From: Pantoea cypripedii
GTDB taxonomy: Bacteria > Pseudomonadota > Gammaproteobacteria > Enterobacterales > Enterobacteriaceae
NCBI RefSeq assembly: GCF_011395035.1
Contig: NZ_CP024768.1
Coordinates: 1,547,377 to 1,611,376, forward strand
DNA length: 64,000 nucleotides
Reading direction: 5' to 3'
The position numbers and the translations under genes are program-made. Below, in pieces: positions 51,560 through 60,469 of this stretch. How positions within the stretch are numbered: the stretch's first letter is position 1; each line of letters opens with the position of its first letter. The notes beneath the pieces were generated by a model that had not been told where the DNA came from, did not search any database, and saw nothing but the letters and a program-made list of their open reading frames with translations.

Positions 51560-52351
51560 ATGTTTATTGTCGATTCCCATTGCCATCTCGATGGCCTGGA
51601 TTACGAAAAGCAGCACCGCGATCTGGATGATGTGATCACCAAAGCGGCAGCGCGTGACGTGAAGTTTATGCTGGCGATTGCCACCACCCTGCCGGATTAC
51701 TACAAGATTAAAGCGCTGGTTGGCGAGCGTGAGAATATCGCGCTGGCCTGTGGTGTTCATCCGCTGAATCAGGAAACGCCTTACGATGTTGAGGAATTCC
51801 GACGCCTGGCCGCGGAGGAACGCGTGGTGGCGCTGGGTGAGACCGGGCTGGACTATTTTTACCAGCAGGAAACCAAAGCGCAGCAGCAGGCTTCCTTCCG
51901 TGAACATATTCGTACCGGCATTGCACTTAACAAACCGATCATCGTCCATACCCGTGATGCGCGTGAAGATACGCTGGCGATCCTGCGTGAAGAGCAGGTT
52001 GAGAAGTGCGGCGGGGTACTGCACTGTTTCACTGAAGATAAAGAGACCGCGACGAAACTGCTGGATATGGGCTTTTACATCTCCTTCTCCGGTATTCTGA
52101 CGTTCCGTAACGCGGAACAAATCCGTGATGCGGCGCGTTATGTCCCGCTGGACCGGATGCTGGTGGAGACCGATTCACCTTATCTGGCACCCGTACCGCA
52201 TCGTGGCAAAGAGAACCAGCCTGCGTTTACCCGTGACGTGGCCGATTATATGGCGGTGCTGAAGGGTGTCGATATTGAGACGCTGGCGGCAACCACCACC
52301 GAGAATTTCTCCCGTCTGTTTCATATCCCGATGAGTCGCCTCGGCGGTTAA
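51560..52351 (+). CDS. ycfH: TatD-family metal-dependent hydrolase YcfH
   Basis: A 263-residue TIM-barrel metal-dependent hydrolase, probably a deoxyribonuclease; the exact substrate of YcfH is not established. Metal ligands: HCHLDGLD-type DSHCHLDG near the N-terminus, GETGLDYF, HTRDAREDTL, LHCFTEDKE and TDSPYLAP. Length close to E. coli (265). It closes the pabC-mltG-tmk-holB-ycfH run; a hairpin terminator follows. Confidence 0.95.
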   Translation: MFIVDSHCHLDGLDYEKQHRDLDDVITKAAARDVKFMLAIATTLPDYYKIKALVGERENIALACGVHPLNQETPYDVEEFRRLAAEERVVALGETGLDYFYQQETKAQQQASFREHIRTGIALNKPIIVHTRDAREDTLAILREEQVEKCGGVLHCFTEDKETATKLLDMGFYISFSGILTFRNAEQIRDAARYVPLDRMLVETDSPYLAPVPHRGKENQPAFTRDVADYMAVLKGVDIETLAATTTENFSRLFHIPMSRLGG

Positions 52352-52400
52352 CGCACTTTATTTCAAACTCTGTAATTAATCAGAAATTCATCCGATGTAT

Positions 52401-52432
52401 TGCGCCCCTGCGGGCGCAGTCAGTGATTTTTT
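52401..52432 (+). terminator. Terminator after ycfH
   Basis: TGCGCCC (52401-52407) pairs with GGGCGCA (52412-52418) around 4 bases; T run (52427-52432) starts nine bases after the stem. Moderate quality. Confidence 0.55.
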
Positions 52433-52491
52433 GCTGTAAATATCAGCAAGTCAGTAAGAATTGCCTGAAAGCCAGACGGTGTCATCAGCGA

Positions 52492-52547
52492 AACGTGATA
52501 GCCGTCAAAGTAAGAAAAATCTATTTATTTTACTCTTCGTAATAAAT
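52492..52547 (+). promoter_or_regulatory. ptsG control region: CRP-like and Mlc operator
   Basis: AACGTGATAGCCGTCAAA (52492-52509) is the same as the CRP site of the E. coli ptsG promoter as I recall it. TTATTTTACTCTTCGTAATAAA (52525-52546) matches the Mlc operator pattern TTATTTT-N9-AATAAA. The pair fits known control: CRP-cAMP activates, Mlc represses without glucose. Confidence 0.7.
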
Positions 52548-52621
52548 CAAAAGACGCTCAGCGTCATCCCGGTAAAGGGTCCTCCCCCCGTTACCACGCG
52601 CACTGCGCGAAATGCACTCAT

Positions 52622-52635
52622 ACTCAGGAGCTTCA
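52622..52635 (+). promoter_or_regulatory. ptsG ribosome binding site / SgrS target
   Basis: ACTCAGGAGC just before the ATG holds the ribosome binding site AGGAG. E. coli ptsG has the same block, to which the small RNA SgrS binds under sugar-phosphate stress. Conservation suggests the same control here. Confidence 0.55.
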
Positions 52636-52639
52636 GGCT

Positions 52640-54073
52640 ATGTTCAAAAACGCATTTGCGAACCTGCAAAAAGTAGGTAAGTCGCTGATGTTACCGGTAT
52701 CGGTATTGCCGATTGCCGGTATTTTATTAGGTGTTGGTTCAGCTAACTTTAGCTGGTTACCTGCCGTGGTTTCGCATGTGATGGCTGAAGCGGGTGGTTC
52801 GGTATTTGCCAACATGCCGCTGATTTTTGCCATCGGTGTGGCGCTCGGCTTTACCAATAACGACGGTGTTTCCGCCCTGGCGGCAGTGGTGGCTTACGGC
52901 ATCATGGTGAAAACCATGGCGGTAGTGGCTCCGCTGGTGCTGCATCTGCCAGCTGCGGAGATCGATGCCAAACATCTGGCCGATACCGGGGTACTCGGCG
53001 GGATTATCGCCGGTTCCATCGCGGCATACATGTTTAATCGCTTCTACCGTATCAAGTTGCCGGAATACCTTGGCTTCTTCGCCGGTAAGCGTTTTGTGCC
53101 GATTATTTCTGGTCTGGCGGCTATCGTGCTGGGTGTGCTGCTGTCCTTCATTTGGCCACCGGTAGGTTCAGCCATTCAGGACTTCTCACAATGGGCAGCC
53201 TATCAGAACCCGGTTGTCGCCTTCGGGATCTACGGCGTGGTTGAGCGTTCACTGGTGCCGTTTGGTCTGCACCATATCTGGAACGTACCTTTCCAGATGC
53301 AGATTGGTGAATTCACTAACGCTGCTGGCCAGGTCTTCCACGGTGACATTCCGCGTTATATGGCGGGTGACCCAACCGCAGGCAAACTGTCTGGTGGCTT
53401 CCTGTTCAAAATGTACGGTCTGCCTGCTGCTGCCATTGCTATCTGGCACTCTGCAAAACCGGAAAACCGTGCCAAAGTGGGCGGCATCATGATCTCCGCC
53501 GCACTGACCTCGTTCCTGACCGGTATCACCGAGCCGATCGAGTTCTCCTTTATGTTTGTTGCGCCGATCCTGTATGTGATCCACGCGATTCTGGCTGGCC
53601 TGGCATTCCCGATTTGCATCCTGCTCGGCATGCGTGATGGCACCAGCTTCTCACACGGTCTGATCGACTTTATCGTGCTGAGTGGCAACAGCAGCAAAAT
53701 CTGGCTGTTCCCGATTGTGGGTATCATCTACGGCCTGATTTACTACACCGTGTTCCGTGTACTGATTGTCAAACTGAACCTGAAAACGCCGGGCCGTGAA
53801 GATAATGCGGTTGAGCAGAGCAGCGCGACCGGCAGTGAAATGGCGGGCAAACTGGTCACTGCATTCGGTGGCAAAGAAAACATCACCAACCTCGATGCCT
53901 GTATCACTCGTCTGCGCGTTAGCGTGGCGGATGTGGGTAAAGTGGACCAGAGCGAGCTGAAAAGCCTCGGTGCACGTGGAGTGGTGATAGCCGGTTCGGG
54001 TGTTCAGGCGATTTTCGGCACCAAGTCGGATAACCTGAAAACCGAGATGGACGATTATATTCGTAATATGTAA
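52640..54073 (+). CDS. ptsG: PTS glucose-specific EIIBC component PtsG
   Basis: A 477-residue membrane transporter that takes up and phosphorylates glucose, receiving phosphate from EIIA-Glc (Crr). The N-terminal EIIC domain (about 1-390) has 10 hydrophobic segments and the conserved GITEPIEFSFMFVAP substrate motif; the EIIB domain follows a linker, with the phosphorylated Cys in NLDACITRLRVSV (Cys421). Length identical to E. coli. CRP, Mlc and SgrS signals lie upstream and a strong terminator downstream. Confidence 0.98.
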   Translation: MFKNAFANLQKVGKSLMLPVSVLPIAGILLGVGSANFSWLPAVVSHVMAEAGGSVFANMPLIFAIGVALGFTNNDGVSALAAVVAYGIMVKTMAVVAPLVLHLPAAEIDAKHLADTGVLGGIIAGSIAAYMFNRFYRIKLPEYLGFFAGKRFVPIISGLAAIVLGVLLSFIWPPVGSAIQDFSQWAAYQNPVVAFGIYGVVERSLVPFGLHHIWNVPFQMQIGEFTNAAGQVFHGDIPRYMAGDPTAGKLSGGFLFKMYGLPAAAIAIWHSAKPENRAKVGGIMISAALTSFLTGITEPIEFSFMFVAPILYVIHAILAGLAFPICILLGMRDGTSFSHGLIDFIVLSGNSSKIWLFPIVGIIYGLIYYTVFRVLIVKLNLKTPGREDNAVEQSSATGSEMAGKLVTAFGGKENITNLDACITRLRVSVADVGKVDQSELKSLGARGVVIAGSGVQAIFGTKSDNLKTEMDDYIRNM

Positions 54074-54080
54074 TCAACAG

Positions 54081-54106
54081 CGGCCCCTGATGGGGCCGTT
54101 TTTTTT
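54081..54106 (+). terminator. Terminator of ptsG
   Basis: CGGCCCC (54081-54087) pairs with GGGGCCG (54092-54098) around TGAT, followed by eight T (54099-54106). The T run reaches the stop codon of the convergent gene. Confidence 0.92.
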
Positions 54107-55244
54107 ATAAATAGACCCGCAAATACTCCGTCAGGCACAGCAGCGCCATCGCCTGACCATACGGCATGGAGGTCAACGGCACCTGGCGATAATAATCCAG
54201 ATCGCTGCCCATCGCGGTTCCGAACGATACCTGCTTCAGTTCACCCTCCTCGTCAATGTTGGCGATCACCCCGCGCAAGGCCTTTTCTGCCAGCGGCAGA
54301 TAGTCACGGGACAGATAACGTTTACGTACCGCTTTCAGAATACCGTAGGCAAAGCCCGCAGTCGCCGAAGCCTCGGGGTAGCTGTGCGGATCATCCAGCA
54401 GGGTATGCCACAGGCCGCTGCTGTGCTGACATCCGGCCAGCGCCTTCACCTGATTCTCCAGCACCTGTTGCAGAAAACGACGGGTAGCATGCTGCTCTGG
54501 CCAGTTCATCATTTCGAGGAAGTCGGGGATGACGATGGTGACCCAGCTGTTGCCGCGTGCCCAGCGCGCGTTGGCAAAGTTGTGGCGACCGTCGAAGTTC
54601 CAGCCGTGAAACCACAATCCGCTGTGGCGGTCCACCAGATACTGGGTATGAATCAGAAACTGATAGCTGGCTTCCTCCACAAATTCCGGGCGGTCCAGCA
54701 GCTGACCAATCTTCGCCAGCGCCATCACGCTCATCATCAGCGTATCGTCCCACAGCTGCTGCGTGTTCTCGTTGTTATACACGATATGTTGCAGCCCGCC
54801 GTTTTCGGTGCGCGGCATGTCAAACATGACCCATTCCGCCCAGCGCTCCAGCACCGGCCGCCAGGCTGGGTTGCGCGTTTCTTCATAGCGGTAAGCCAGC
54901 GTCAGGAAGGGGCAGACGGTGTTGACGTTTTTGGTGGGGGTTCCCTCTGCCAGCCGGGCACTAAACCAGTCGTCAATAATCTGTCGCGTAGCCTGGTCCC
55001 CGGTCTGCTGGTAATAATGCAACATGCCATACAGCCCGATACCATGTGTCCACTCCCAGCCTGCCCAGCCTTTGGTATCAATGACGCGGCCATCATCGAG
55101 GCGCAGTAAAAACTCGCCACTCGGGTCGGTAATATTCACCAGGTTCTGCGTGAGTTGATGGATCAACTGCACCAGCTCCTTGCGCGGCAGCAGAAACTCC
55201 GGCTGGCGTAACAGGTCACTATGCTTTACAGGGAATACCGTCAT
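54105..55244 (-). CDS. rhiN: Unsaturated rhamnogalacturonyl hydrolase, GH105 (RhiN/YteR-like)
   Basis: A 379-residue cytoplasmic glycoside hydrolase. Family knowledge: GH105 enzymes (YteR, YesR, RhiN of Dickeya) remove the unsaturated galacturonyl residue from oligosaccharides made by rhamnogalacturonan lyases. Matching features: an (alpha/alpha)6-barrel pattern, WEWTHGIGLYGMLHYY, the conserved Asp in QLWDDTLMMSVMALAKIG (about residue 165), WFHGWNFDGRHNFANARWARGNSWV and SATAGFAYGILKAV. No signal peptide. It starts nine bases after the transporter stop, so the two form an operon. The pair occupies the fhuE position of E. coli. Substrate specificity is inference from family. Confidence 0.88.
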   Translation of the reverse strand: MTVFPVKHSDLLRQPEFLLPRKELVQLIHQLTQNLVNITDPSGEFLLRLDDGRVIDTKGWAGWEWTHGIGLYGMLHYYQQTGDQATRQIIDDWFSARLAEGTPTKNVNTVCPFLTLAYRYEETRNPAWRPVLERWAEWVMFDMPRTENGGLQHIVYNNENTQQLWDDTLMMSVMALAKIGQLLDRPEFVEEASYQFLIHTQYLVDRHSGLWFHGWNFDGRHNFANARWARGNSWVTIVIPDFLEMMNWPEQHATRRFLQQVLENQVKALAGCQHSSGLWHTLLDDPHSYPEASATAGFAYGILKAVRKRYLSRDYLPLAEKALRGVIANIDEEGELKQVSFGTAMGSDLDYYRQVPLTSMPYGQAMALLCLTEYLRVYL

Positions 55245-55253
55245 GATTCATTC

Positions 55254-56846
55254 CTATCGTTTTGAAGAGGCAGGCAGGGGATGCAAGGTGCCCTGCTTAC
55301 GGGGTAAGGGTGGCGCAGCGGGATGATGGCGATTGAGGTAGCCCACGTTGTTGTTGCCCCACAGATTCTCGTAAGGCATACCGGCGAGGGTTTCGACAAT
55401 CTCGCGTGCCTCCGGGGTGATGCGTTCCGGCACCACGCGTCCGGCATCGCGCATCTTTAACGTCTCGGCACGCAATACCGTGTGGGTATGCAGATTGAGT
55501 TTAAAGCGCAGCGAAACCAGAAAGCCGCAGGTGAGCACGCAGACGGTGCCTATAGTCAGGATCGCCAGGATAGTGTGACCCACTGCCGGGACCTGGATTG
55601 TCTGGCCGGAGACAAAGCCCGCCAGCTGCAACACGATACCCACCAGCATCACGGCACCCGCCTGTGACGCTTTACGCGTCAGGGTCATAATGCCGGCAAA
55701 AATACCTTCACGGCGCTGGCCCGTGATCACTTCATCCACATCAGCGATATAGGTGTAGGTGTTCCAGGGAACATAGTTGATGCCGCCGCGCCCCAGTCCG
55801 GCAAGACCCGAAATCAGCACCAGCAGCGTCATGCTGTTGTTCATGCCGGTGTACCACAGCGCGGCATAGGAGAGGGCGCTAAGGCCGAACAGCACCACCA
55901 CCAGACGGTAGGCCGGGGCCGGTCCCAGGCGGATGCATAACGGGATCATCCCCATCACCGCAATAAATTGCAGCACTGCCATGGTGCCCATCAGGCTGGA
56001 GGCGATTTGCGCGCTCTGCATCAGCACAAACACCACGTACCAGGTAAATACCGCGTTAAACACGTCCTGCGCGATATAGCCGCCGAGGTACATTCCGAGA
56101 TGCTGGCGAAAGATTCGAATGCGCAGCGTTGAGGCGAGTTCGATATACAGCCGCTTCAGGCTTTGCAGCAGCGTGAGCTGGGATTTCTGCTGTTCGGCAC
56201 GCAGCGATTCTGCGGAAAAGTCTTCCGGGTGACGCTCCCAGGTGAAACGCCACACCAGCGTCAGCACCAGCGCGCAAATCACGGAAAAGACCAGGCTGGC
56301 ATAAAAGAATGACAGTGGATTCTCTTTGCCGAACCAGCCGATCAGGATGCCAGGCAGAAACGCCGCCAGAATGGCGGACAGCTGTGCCAGCGCGATGCGT
56401 GCGCCGGAGAAGCGGGTTTTCTGTTTAAAATCATCGGTCATCTCCGGCACCAGCGTTTCATAGGGCACCAGAATCATGGTGTAGACGATGTCAAACAGCA
56501 GGTAAGTCAGCAGATACCACCAGAAATGCATATCGGCTATCCACATCAGGCTATAGCTGAATACGCAGGGGATCCCCAGCAGGATAAAAAACTTGCGACG
56601 GCCAAAGCGCTTACCGAGCCATGTCGAACCAAAATTGTCGGTCAGGAAGCCCATTAACGGGCTGACCAGCGCGTCCAGCACGCGGGCAGCGGCAAAGATA
56701 AAGGTCGCCTCGATGGGCGTCAGCCCACAAAACGTGGTGTAGAAGTAAAGCAGCCATGCGGCCGTTAACGCCGTGGTGCCAGCACCGAGAAAATCCCCGG
56801 AACCATAGGCCAGGTAGTGGCCCAGACCAATCTTACGTGAGCGCAT
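55254..56846 (-). CDS. rhiT: GPH-family oligogalacturonide/rhamnogalacturonide:cation symporter (RhiT/TogT-like)
   Basis: A 530-residue, 12-helix transporter of the glycoside-pentoside-hexuronide family. Start ATG 56846 (MRSRKIGLGHYLAYGSGDFLGAG) is preferred, since GGGAG lies eight bases upstream; the frame is open 45 codons further but that part has no membrane or family character. Features: GFLTDNFGSTWLGKRFGRRKFFILLG, the family loop 2-3 motif, and GRGGINYVPWNTYTYIADVDEVITGQRREGIF around helix 10. Imports oligosaccharides made by secreted pectinases for hydrolysis by the GH105 partner. Dickeya encodes rhiTN in this way. Exact substrate not shown. Confidence 0.85.
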   Translation of the reverse strand: MRSRKIGLGHYLAYGSGDFLGAGTTALTAAWLLYFYTTFCGLTPIEATFIFAAARVLDALVSPLMGFLTDNFGSTWLGKRFGRRKFFILLGIPCVFSYSLMWIADMHFWWYLLTYLLFDIVYTMILVPYETLVPEMTDDFKQKTRFSGARIALAQLSAILAAFLPGILIGWFGKENPLSFFYASLVFSVICALVLTLVWRFTWERHPEDFSAESLRAEQQKSQLTLLQSLKRLYIELASTLRIRIFRQHLGMYLGGYIAQDVFNAVFTWYVVFVLMQSAQIASSLMGTMAVLQFIAVMGMIPLCIRLGPAPAYRLVVVLFGLSALSYAALWYTGMNNSMTLLVLISGLAGLGRGGINYVPWNTYTYIADVDEVITGQRREGIFAGIMTLTRKASQAGAVMLVGIVLQLAGFVSGQTIQVPAVGHTILAILTIGTVCVLTCGFLVSLRFKLNLHTHTVLRAETLKMRDAGRVVPERITPEAREIVETLAGMPYENLWGNNNVGYLNRHHPAAPPLPRKQGTLHPLPASSKR

Positions 56847-57206
56847 TGCAGGTACTCCCTGAGACAAATGTGGTGTACATCCCTCATCACTCCGGACAAC
56901 TGGCTCGGATTGGTTAGAAAATAGAGCGGGAAGACGGGCCAAACCTTCGTGATTTGGCAAGGTTGTCTGCACAAGTGGCAAAATCGCAAAGAAACAGCCG
57001 TGATAAATCTAATTTATAAAACAGTGTTTCATTTTTGTGGTGGGAACCATGTCAGAAATGCGAAGCAGGCCACATCATGGTAAGCAGAAAGGAAAAAGTG
57101 GTGTAAACGCAGCCATTTAATGTAAGAAAAGTGGTCCTGAGGTTGAAAGAAGCAGAATTCCTCCCGCATACTGCCTGACTGAACTCCAGGCTTAAGGAAA
57201 TGCATC
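56847..57206. other. Divergent intergenic region rhiT / hinT
   Basis: 360 bases without a gene. It contains the KdgR-like box described separately and must hold the promoters of both operons. AAGGAA lies nine bases before the hinT ATG. Confidence 0.5.
57014..57034. promoter_or_regulatory. KdgR-like operator of rhiTN
   Basis: TTATAAAACAGTGTTTCATTT resembles the KdgR box (GAAA-N6-TTTCA with A/T flanks), with one deviation (TAAA for GAAA) in the left arm. KdgR represses pectin-catabolic genes, including rhiTN, in Dickeya until 2-keto-3-deoxygluconate appears. The position, about 170 bases before the transporter start, is plausible. Confidence 0.5.
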
Positions 57207-57557
57207 ATGGCTGAAGAAACCATTTTCAGTAAAATCATCCGTCGCGAAATTCCCGCCGACGTGGTTTATCAGGACGAACTGGTCACCGCCTTCCGCGATA
57301 TCGCACCCAAAGCGCCCACGCATATTCTGATCATCCCTAACGTTTTGATTCCCACCGCCAACGATGCGCAGGCTGCGCACGAGCAGGCGCTGGGTCGCAT
57401 GATCACTGTCGCGGCCAAAATTGCCCGTGACGAGGGGATCGCCGAAGATGGCTATCGCCTGATCATGAATTGCAACCGCCACGGCGGCCAGGAGGTTTAC
57501 CACATCCATATGCATCTGCTGGGCGGCAAACCGCTTGGACCGATGCTGGCTGGCTAA
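57207..57557 (+). CDS. hinT: HIT-family purine nucleoside phosphoramidase HinT
   Basis: A 116-residue homodimeric hydrolase of AMP-lysine and other phosphoramidates. The catalytic His triad is in VYHIHMHLLGG near residue 100. EETIFSKIIRREIPADVVYQDELVTAFRDI is the conserved N-terminus. Slightly shorter than E. coli (119). First gene of a run hinT-ycfL-lpoB-thiK-nagZ-ycfP, with ycfL 19 bases downstream. Confidence 0.97.
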   Translation: MAEETIFSKIIRREIPADVVYQDELVTAFRDIAPKAPTHILIIPNVLIPTANDAQAAHEQALGRMITVAAKIARDEGIAEDGYRLIMNCNRHGGQEVYHIHMHLLGGKPLGPMLAG

Positions 57558-57576
57558 CCCTCAGGCGGACCTTGCT

Positions 57577-57942
57577 ATGCGTCAATGGCTGAGCGGCCTG
57601 TTATTGCTGACCCTTGCGGGATGCAGCAGTGACAAGCCGATGATCAATACTTCGCAGTCGCTGGTGATGGAAGCCTCGGTGCTGTCAGCGGGCATCATTA
57701 CCGATGAGCCAACCCTGGCTTCGCGTGATGGGCAGCTGCGGGCGTCGAGCGTACTCTATAACCAACGCGAAACGCCGGTGACTGTGCACTATCGTTATTA
57801 CTGGTATGACGACAAGGGGCTGGAAATCACCCCACGCGAACCGGCACAAACGCTGACCGTACCCGCGCATGGCAGCATTGAAGCGGCTTCGCAAATCGGT
57901 AATCCGACCGCCAGCAAGGTGCGTCTCTATCTTTATCTCTGA
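57577..57942 (+). CDS. ycfL: YcfL lipoprotein (DUF1425)
   Basis: A 121-residue lipoprotein of unknown function. ATG 57577 gives MRQWLSGLLLLTLAGC with lipobox LTLAGC and lipidated Cys16; the frame is open 14 codons further into hinT but that has no signal character. The mature part is a single beta-sandwich domain with VHYRYYWYDDKGLEITP, conserved in DUF1425. It precedes lpoB, whose start is 10 bases downstream; together they suggest a cell-envelope role. Confidence 0.9.
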   Translation: MRQWLSGLLLLTLAGCSSDKPMINTSQSLVMEASVLSAGIITDEPTLASRDGQLRASSVLYNQRETPVTVHYRYYWYDDKGLEITPREPAQTLTVPAHGSIEAASQIGNPTASKVRLYLYL

Positions 57943-57952
57943 GGAGTAATCC

Positions 57953-58549
57953 GTGATTCGCAGTTTACAACGTTCCGGCGCGCTGCTATTTGCGCTGATG
58001 CTAACCGGCTGTGTGATAAAACAGCAAGCTCCGGCCCCGGTGGAGCCAACGCCGCCGACCACGCCAACACAACCTGTTCCGCCGCCAACTCCGCCGCAAC
58101 AGCCACCGGAAACCGTGCCACAGCCGCCGAAGCTGAAAACCATCAACTGGAATGCCAGTGTGCAGCCGCTGGTTGCCAATATGGTGCAATCGGCTGGCGT
58201 GACCCCGGGTAGCGTGCTGCTGGTGGATCGGATTAAAAACAACACCAATGGTTCGCTGCAATCGGACAACGCTACCGCAGCGATCCAGCATGCTCTGGCT
58301 AACAACGGTAAGTTCACGCTGGTGACGCCGCAACAACTGACGCAGGCGAAACAGGCGCTGGGTTTGTCTGATGACGATAGCCTGAACTCACGTAGCAAGG
58401 CGATTGGCCTGGCGCGCAATGTTAACGCGCAATACGTGCTGTACAGCACCGCGCAGGGCGATGTGAAAGCACCGACCATACAGATGTTGTTAATGCTGGT
58501 GCAGACCGGTGAAATTATCTGGTCGGGTAACGGTGTCGCACAACCCTGA
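57953..58549 (+). CDS. lpoB: Penicillin-binding protein activator LpoB
   Basis: A 198-residue outer-membrane lipoprotein that reaches through the periplasm to activate PBP1B. GTG start 57953 with GAGGAGTAAT upstream; lipobox LMLTGC with Cys20. A Pro-rich linker follows (about 25-60, PVEPTPPTTPTQPVPPPTPP), then the globular domain with VDRIKNNTNGSLQSDNATAAIQHALANNGKFTLVTPQQL. The linker is shorter than in E. coli (213 residues). thiK overlaps its end by 17 bases. Confidence 0.93.
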   Translation: MIRSLQRSGALLFALMLTGCVIKQQAPAPVEPTPPTTPTQPVPPPTPPQQPPETVPQPPKLKTINWNASVQPLVANMVQSAGVTPGSVLLVDRIKNNTNGSLQSDNATAAIQHALANNGKFTLVTPQQLTQAKQALGLSDDDSLNSRSKAIGLARNVNAQYVLYSTAQGDVKAPTIQMLLMLVQTGEIIWSGNGVAQP

Positions 58550-59351
58550 TCCGCAGCTGCAATATTTGATTCAGCAACAATGGCCGACGGCGCAAGCTGC
58601 CGGTCATTTTTTCACGTTGCCAGGGCTGAGTGGGCAGAGCGTGTGCATCACCAGCGATCAGGGAACGTTACTGGCGCGACGTGCGCCACAGGCAGTGATT
58701 CCGTTTGTTAATCGTCTGCGTGAGTACCGTCTGCTGCATAAGTTACGGGCTTCACAACTGGCTCCGCGCCCCTTCGGCTGGCGCGATCCCTGGCTGTTGC
58801 TGGAGTGGCTGCCGGGTGAGATGCTGCCGGTAGCCGCTTTCAGCCAGCAGCGTGCGGCGGTGGTGGCATTGCTGCAACGTCTGCACCAGCAACCGCTGAC
58901 GGGCTACCGCCTGTCCCTCACGCCGCTGCTGCAACGTTACTGGCAGCTGTGCCAGCACAAACACTGGCGCTGGCAGCGTCGTTTGCAACGCCTGATGGCG
59001 GTGGGAGAACCGCATCCGTTACGCCTTGCGCCGGTTCATATGGATGTTCATGCGGGCAATCTGATTGTCACCCCTGACGGGCTGCGTCTGATCGACTGGG
59101 AATATGCGGCGGATGGTGATGTGGCGTTGGAACTGGCGGCGATTTGCGCGGTCGATCCTCATCAGCAAACGGAATGGGTCACCGCCTACGCGCAGACCAT
59201 GCAGCTGGCACTGACCCCGTTGCAGCAGCAAATTCGCCGCTGGCAACCGTGGCTGCACCTGCTGATGGCCAGCTGGTATCAGCTGCGTGCCGAGCAGACC
59301 CAGGACGAAACCCTACAACAACTGGCTCGCGCCAGCTGGCAGGACCTTTAA
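58533..59351 (+). CDS. thiK: Thiamine kinase ThiK (YcfN)
   Basis: A 272-residue kinase of the aminoglycoside phosphotransferase/choline kinase family, salvaging thiamine by phosphorylation. Catalytic motif VHMDVHAGNLIV (HxDxxxxN), and the magnesium motif LIDWEYAADGDVALELAA. I use GTG 58533, overlapping lpoB by 17 bases; other starts upstream (TTG/ATC in frame to 58509) and downstream are possible because the N-terminus is poorly conserved. Genes of the run lpoB-thiK-nagZ match E. coli. Confidence 0.88.
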   Translation: MSHNPDPQLQYLIQQQWPTAQAAGHFFTLPGLSGQSVCITSDQGTLLARRAPQAVIPFVNRLREYRLLHKLRASQLAPRPFGWRDPWLLLEWLPGEMLPVAAFSQQRAAVVALLQRLHQQPLTGYRLSLTPLLQRYWQLCQHKHWRWQRRLQRLMAVGEPHPLRLAPVHMDVHAGNLIVTPDGLRLIDWEYAADGDVALELAAICAVDPHQQTEWVTAYAQTMQLALTPLQQQIRRWQPWLHLLMASWYQLRAEQTQDETLQQLARASWQDL

Positions 59352-59387
59352 TATCGCGCGCTTTATTCGCGCTACAGGATTGATGTT

Positions 59388-60431
59388 ATGACGATGAACA
59401 CACCCGGACCGCTGATGCTTGACGTTGAGAGCTATGAACTTGACGCAGAAGAACGGGAGATTCTGCAACATCCGCTGGTTGGCGGCCTGATTCTGTTTGC
59501 CCGTAACTATCATGACCCGGCGCAGCTGGCTGAGCTGGTGCGCCAGATTCGTGCGGCATCCCATACCCGGCTGGTGGTGGCGGTGGATCAGGAAGGGGGG
59601 CGTGTGCAGCGTTTTCGCGATGGCTTCACCACCTTACCGGCGATGCAATCTTTCGCGGCGTTACACGATTTGCCCACCGCCGGAGAACTGGCGCAGCAGG
59701 CAGGCTGGCAAATGGCGGCCGAGATGATCGCGATGGATATCGACATCAGTTTCGCACCGGTGCTGGACATTGGTCATATCAGCGCGGCAATCGGCGATCG
59801 CGCTTTCCATAGCGATCCGGCGATTGCGTTGCAGGTCGCGCGTCGTTTTATTGCCGGCATGCACGAAGCGGGCATGAAAACCACCGGGAAGCATTTTCCC
59901 GGCCATGGCGCGGTAAGTGCGGATTCGCATAAAGAGACACCGCGCGATCCGCGCGATGTTGCGACCCTGCGCCAGCATGATATGGCGATCTTCCAGCAGT
60001 TGATTGACGAGCGCGCGCTGGATGCGGTGATGCCTGCCCACGTTATCTATACTGAGGTGGACCCACTGCCTGCCAGCGGTTCTCCTTACTGGCTGAAAAC
60101 CGTATTACGTGAAGAATTTGGTTTTGACGGGGTGATATTCTCCGACGATCTGTCGATGGAAGGGGCCGCGGTGATGGGCAGCTATGCCGATCGCGCCCGG
60201 CAGTCGCTCAACGCCGGATGCGATATGATTCTGGTGTGTAATCACCGCCAGGGTGCCATCAGTGTGCTGGATAATTTGACCCTGATCGGGGCGACGCGGG
60301 TGGCACAGTTATACCATCAGGGACGATTCACGCGTCAAAGCCTGCAGGAAAGTACACGCTGGCAGCAGAATCAGCGCCAGCTGAGCGAGTTGCAAAGCCG
60401 CTGGCTGGCACATAAAGCGTCGGGCAGGTAA
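59388..60431 (+). CDS. nagZ: Beta-N-acetylhexosaminidase NagZ (GH3)
   Basis: A 347-residue cytoplasmic hydrolase that removes GlcNAc from anhydromuropeptides in peptidoglycan recycling, and so affects AmpC induction. GPLMLDVESYELDAEEREIL at the N-terminus, VAVDQEGGRVQRF in the core, the catalytic His in KHFPGHGAVSADSHKETP, and nucleophile Asp in IFSDDLSMEGA. Slightly longer than E. coli at both ends; ATG 59388 and an ATG three codons on are both usable. Confidence 0.96.
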   Translation: MTMNTPGPLMLDVESYELDAEEREILQHPLVGGLILFARNYHDPAQLAELVRQIRAASHTRLVVAVDQEGGRVQRFRDGFTTLPAMQSFAALHDLPTAGELAQQAGWQMAAEMIAMDIDISFAPVLDIGHISAAIGDRAFHSDPAIALQVARRFIAGMHEAGMKTTGKHFPGHGAVSADSHKETPRDPRDVATLRQHDMAIFQQLIDERALDAVMPAHVIYTEVDPLPASGSPYWLKTVLREEFGFDGVIFSDDLSMEGAAVMGSYADRARQSLNAGCDMILVCNHRQGAISVLDNLTLIGATRVAQLYHQGRFTRQSLQESTRWQQNQRQLSELQSRWLAHKASGR

Positions 60432-60469
60432 CGGAACTGCCCGGAACGTTCACCACGCTGAGGATAATC

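Noticed and set aside
57685..58479. Leftward frame of 264 codons opposite ycfL and lpoB
   Set aside because: It crosses two certain genes and their junction; the translation is a Cys/Gly-rich shadow of the Pro-rich linker of LpoB.
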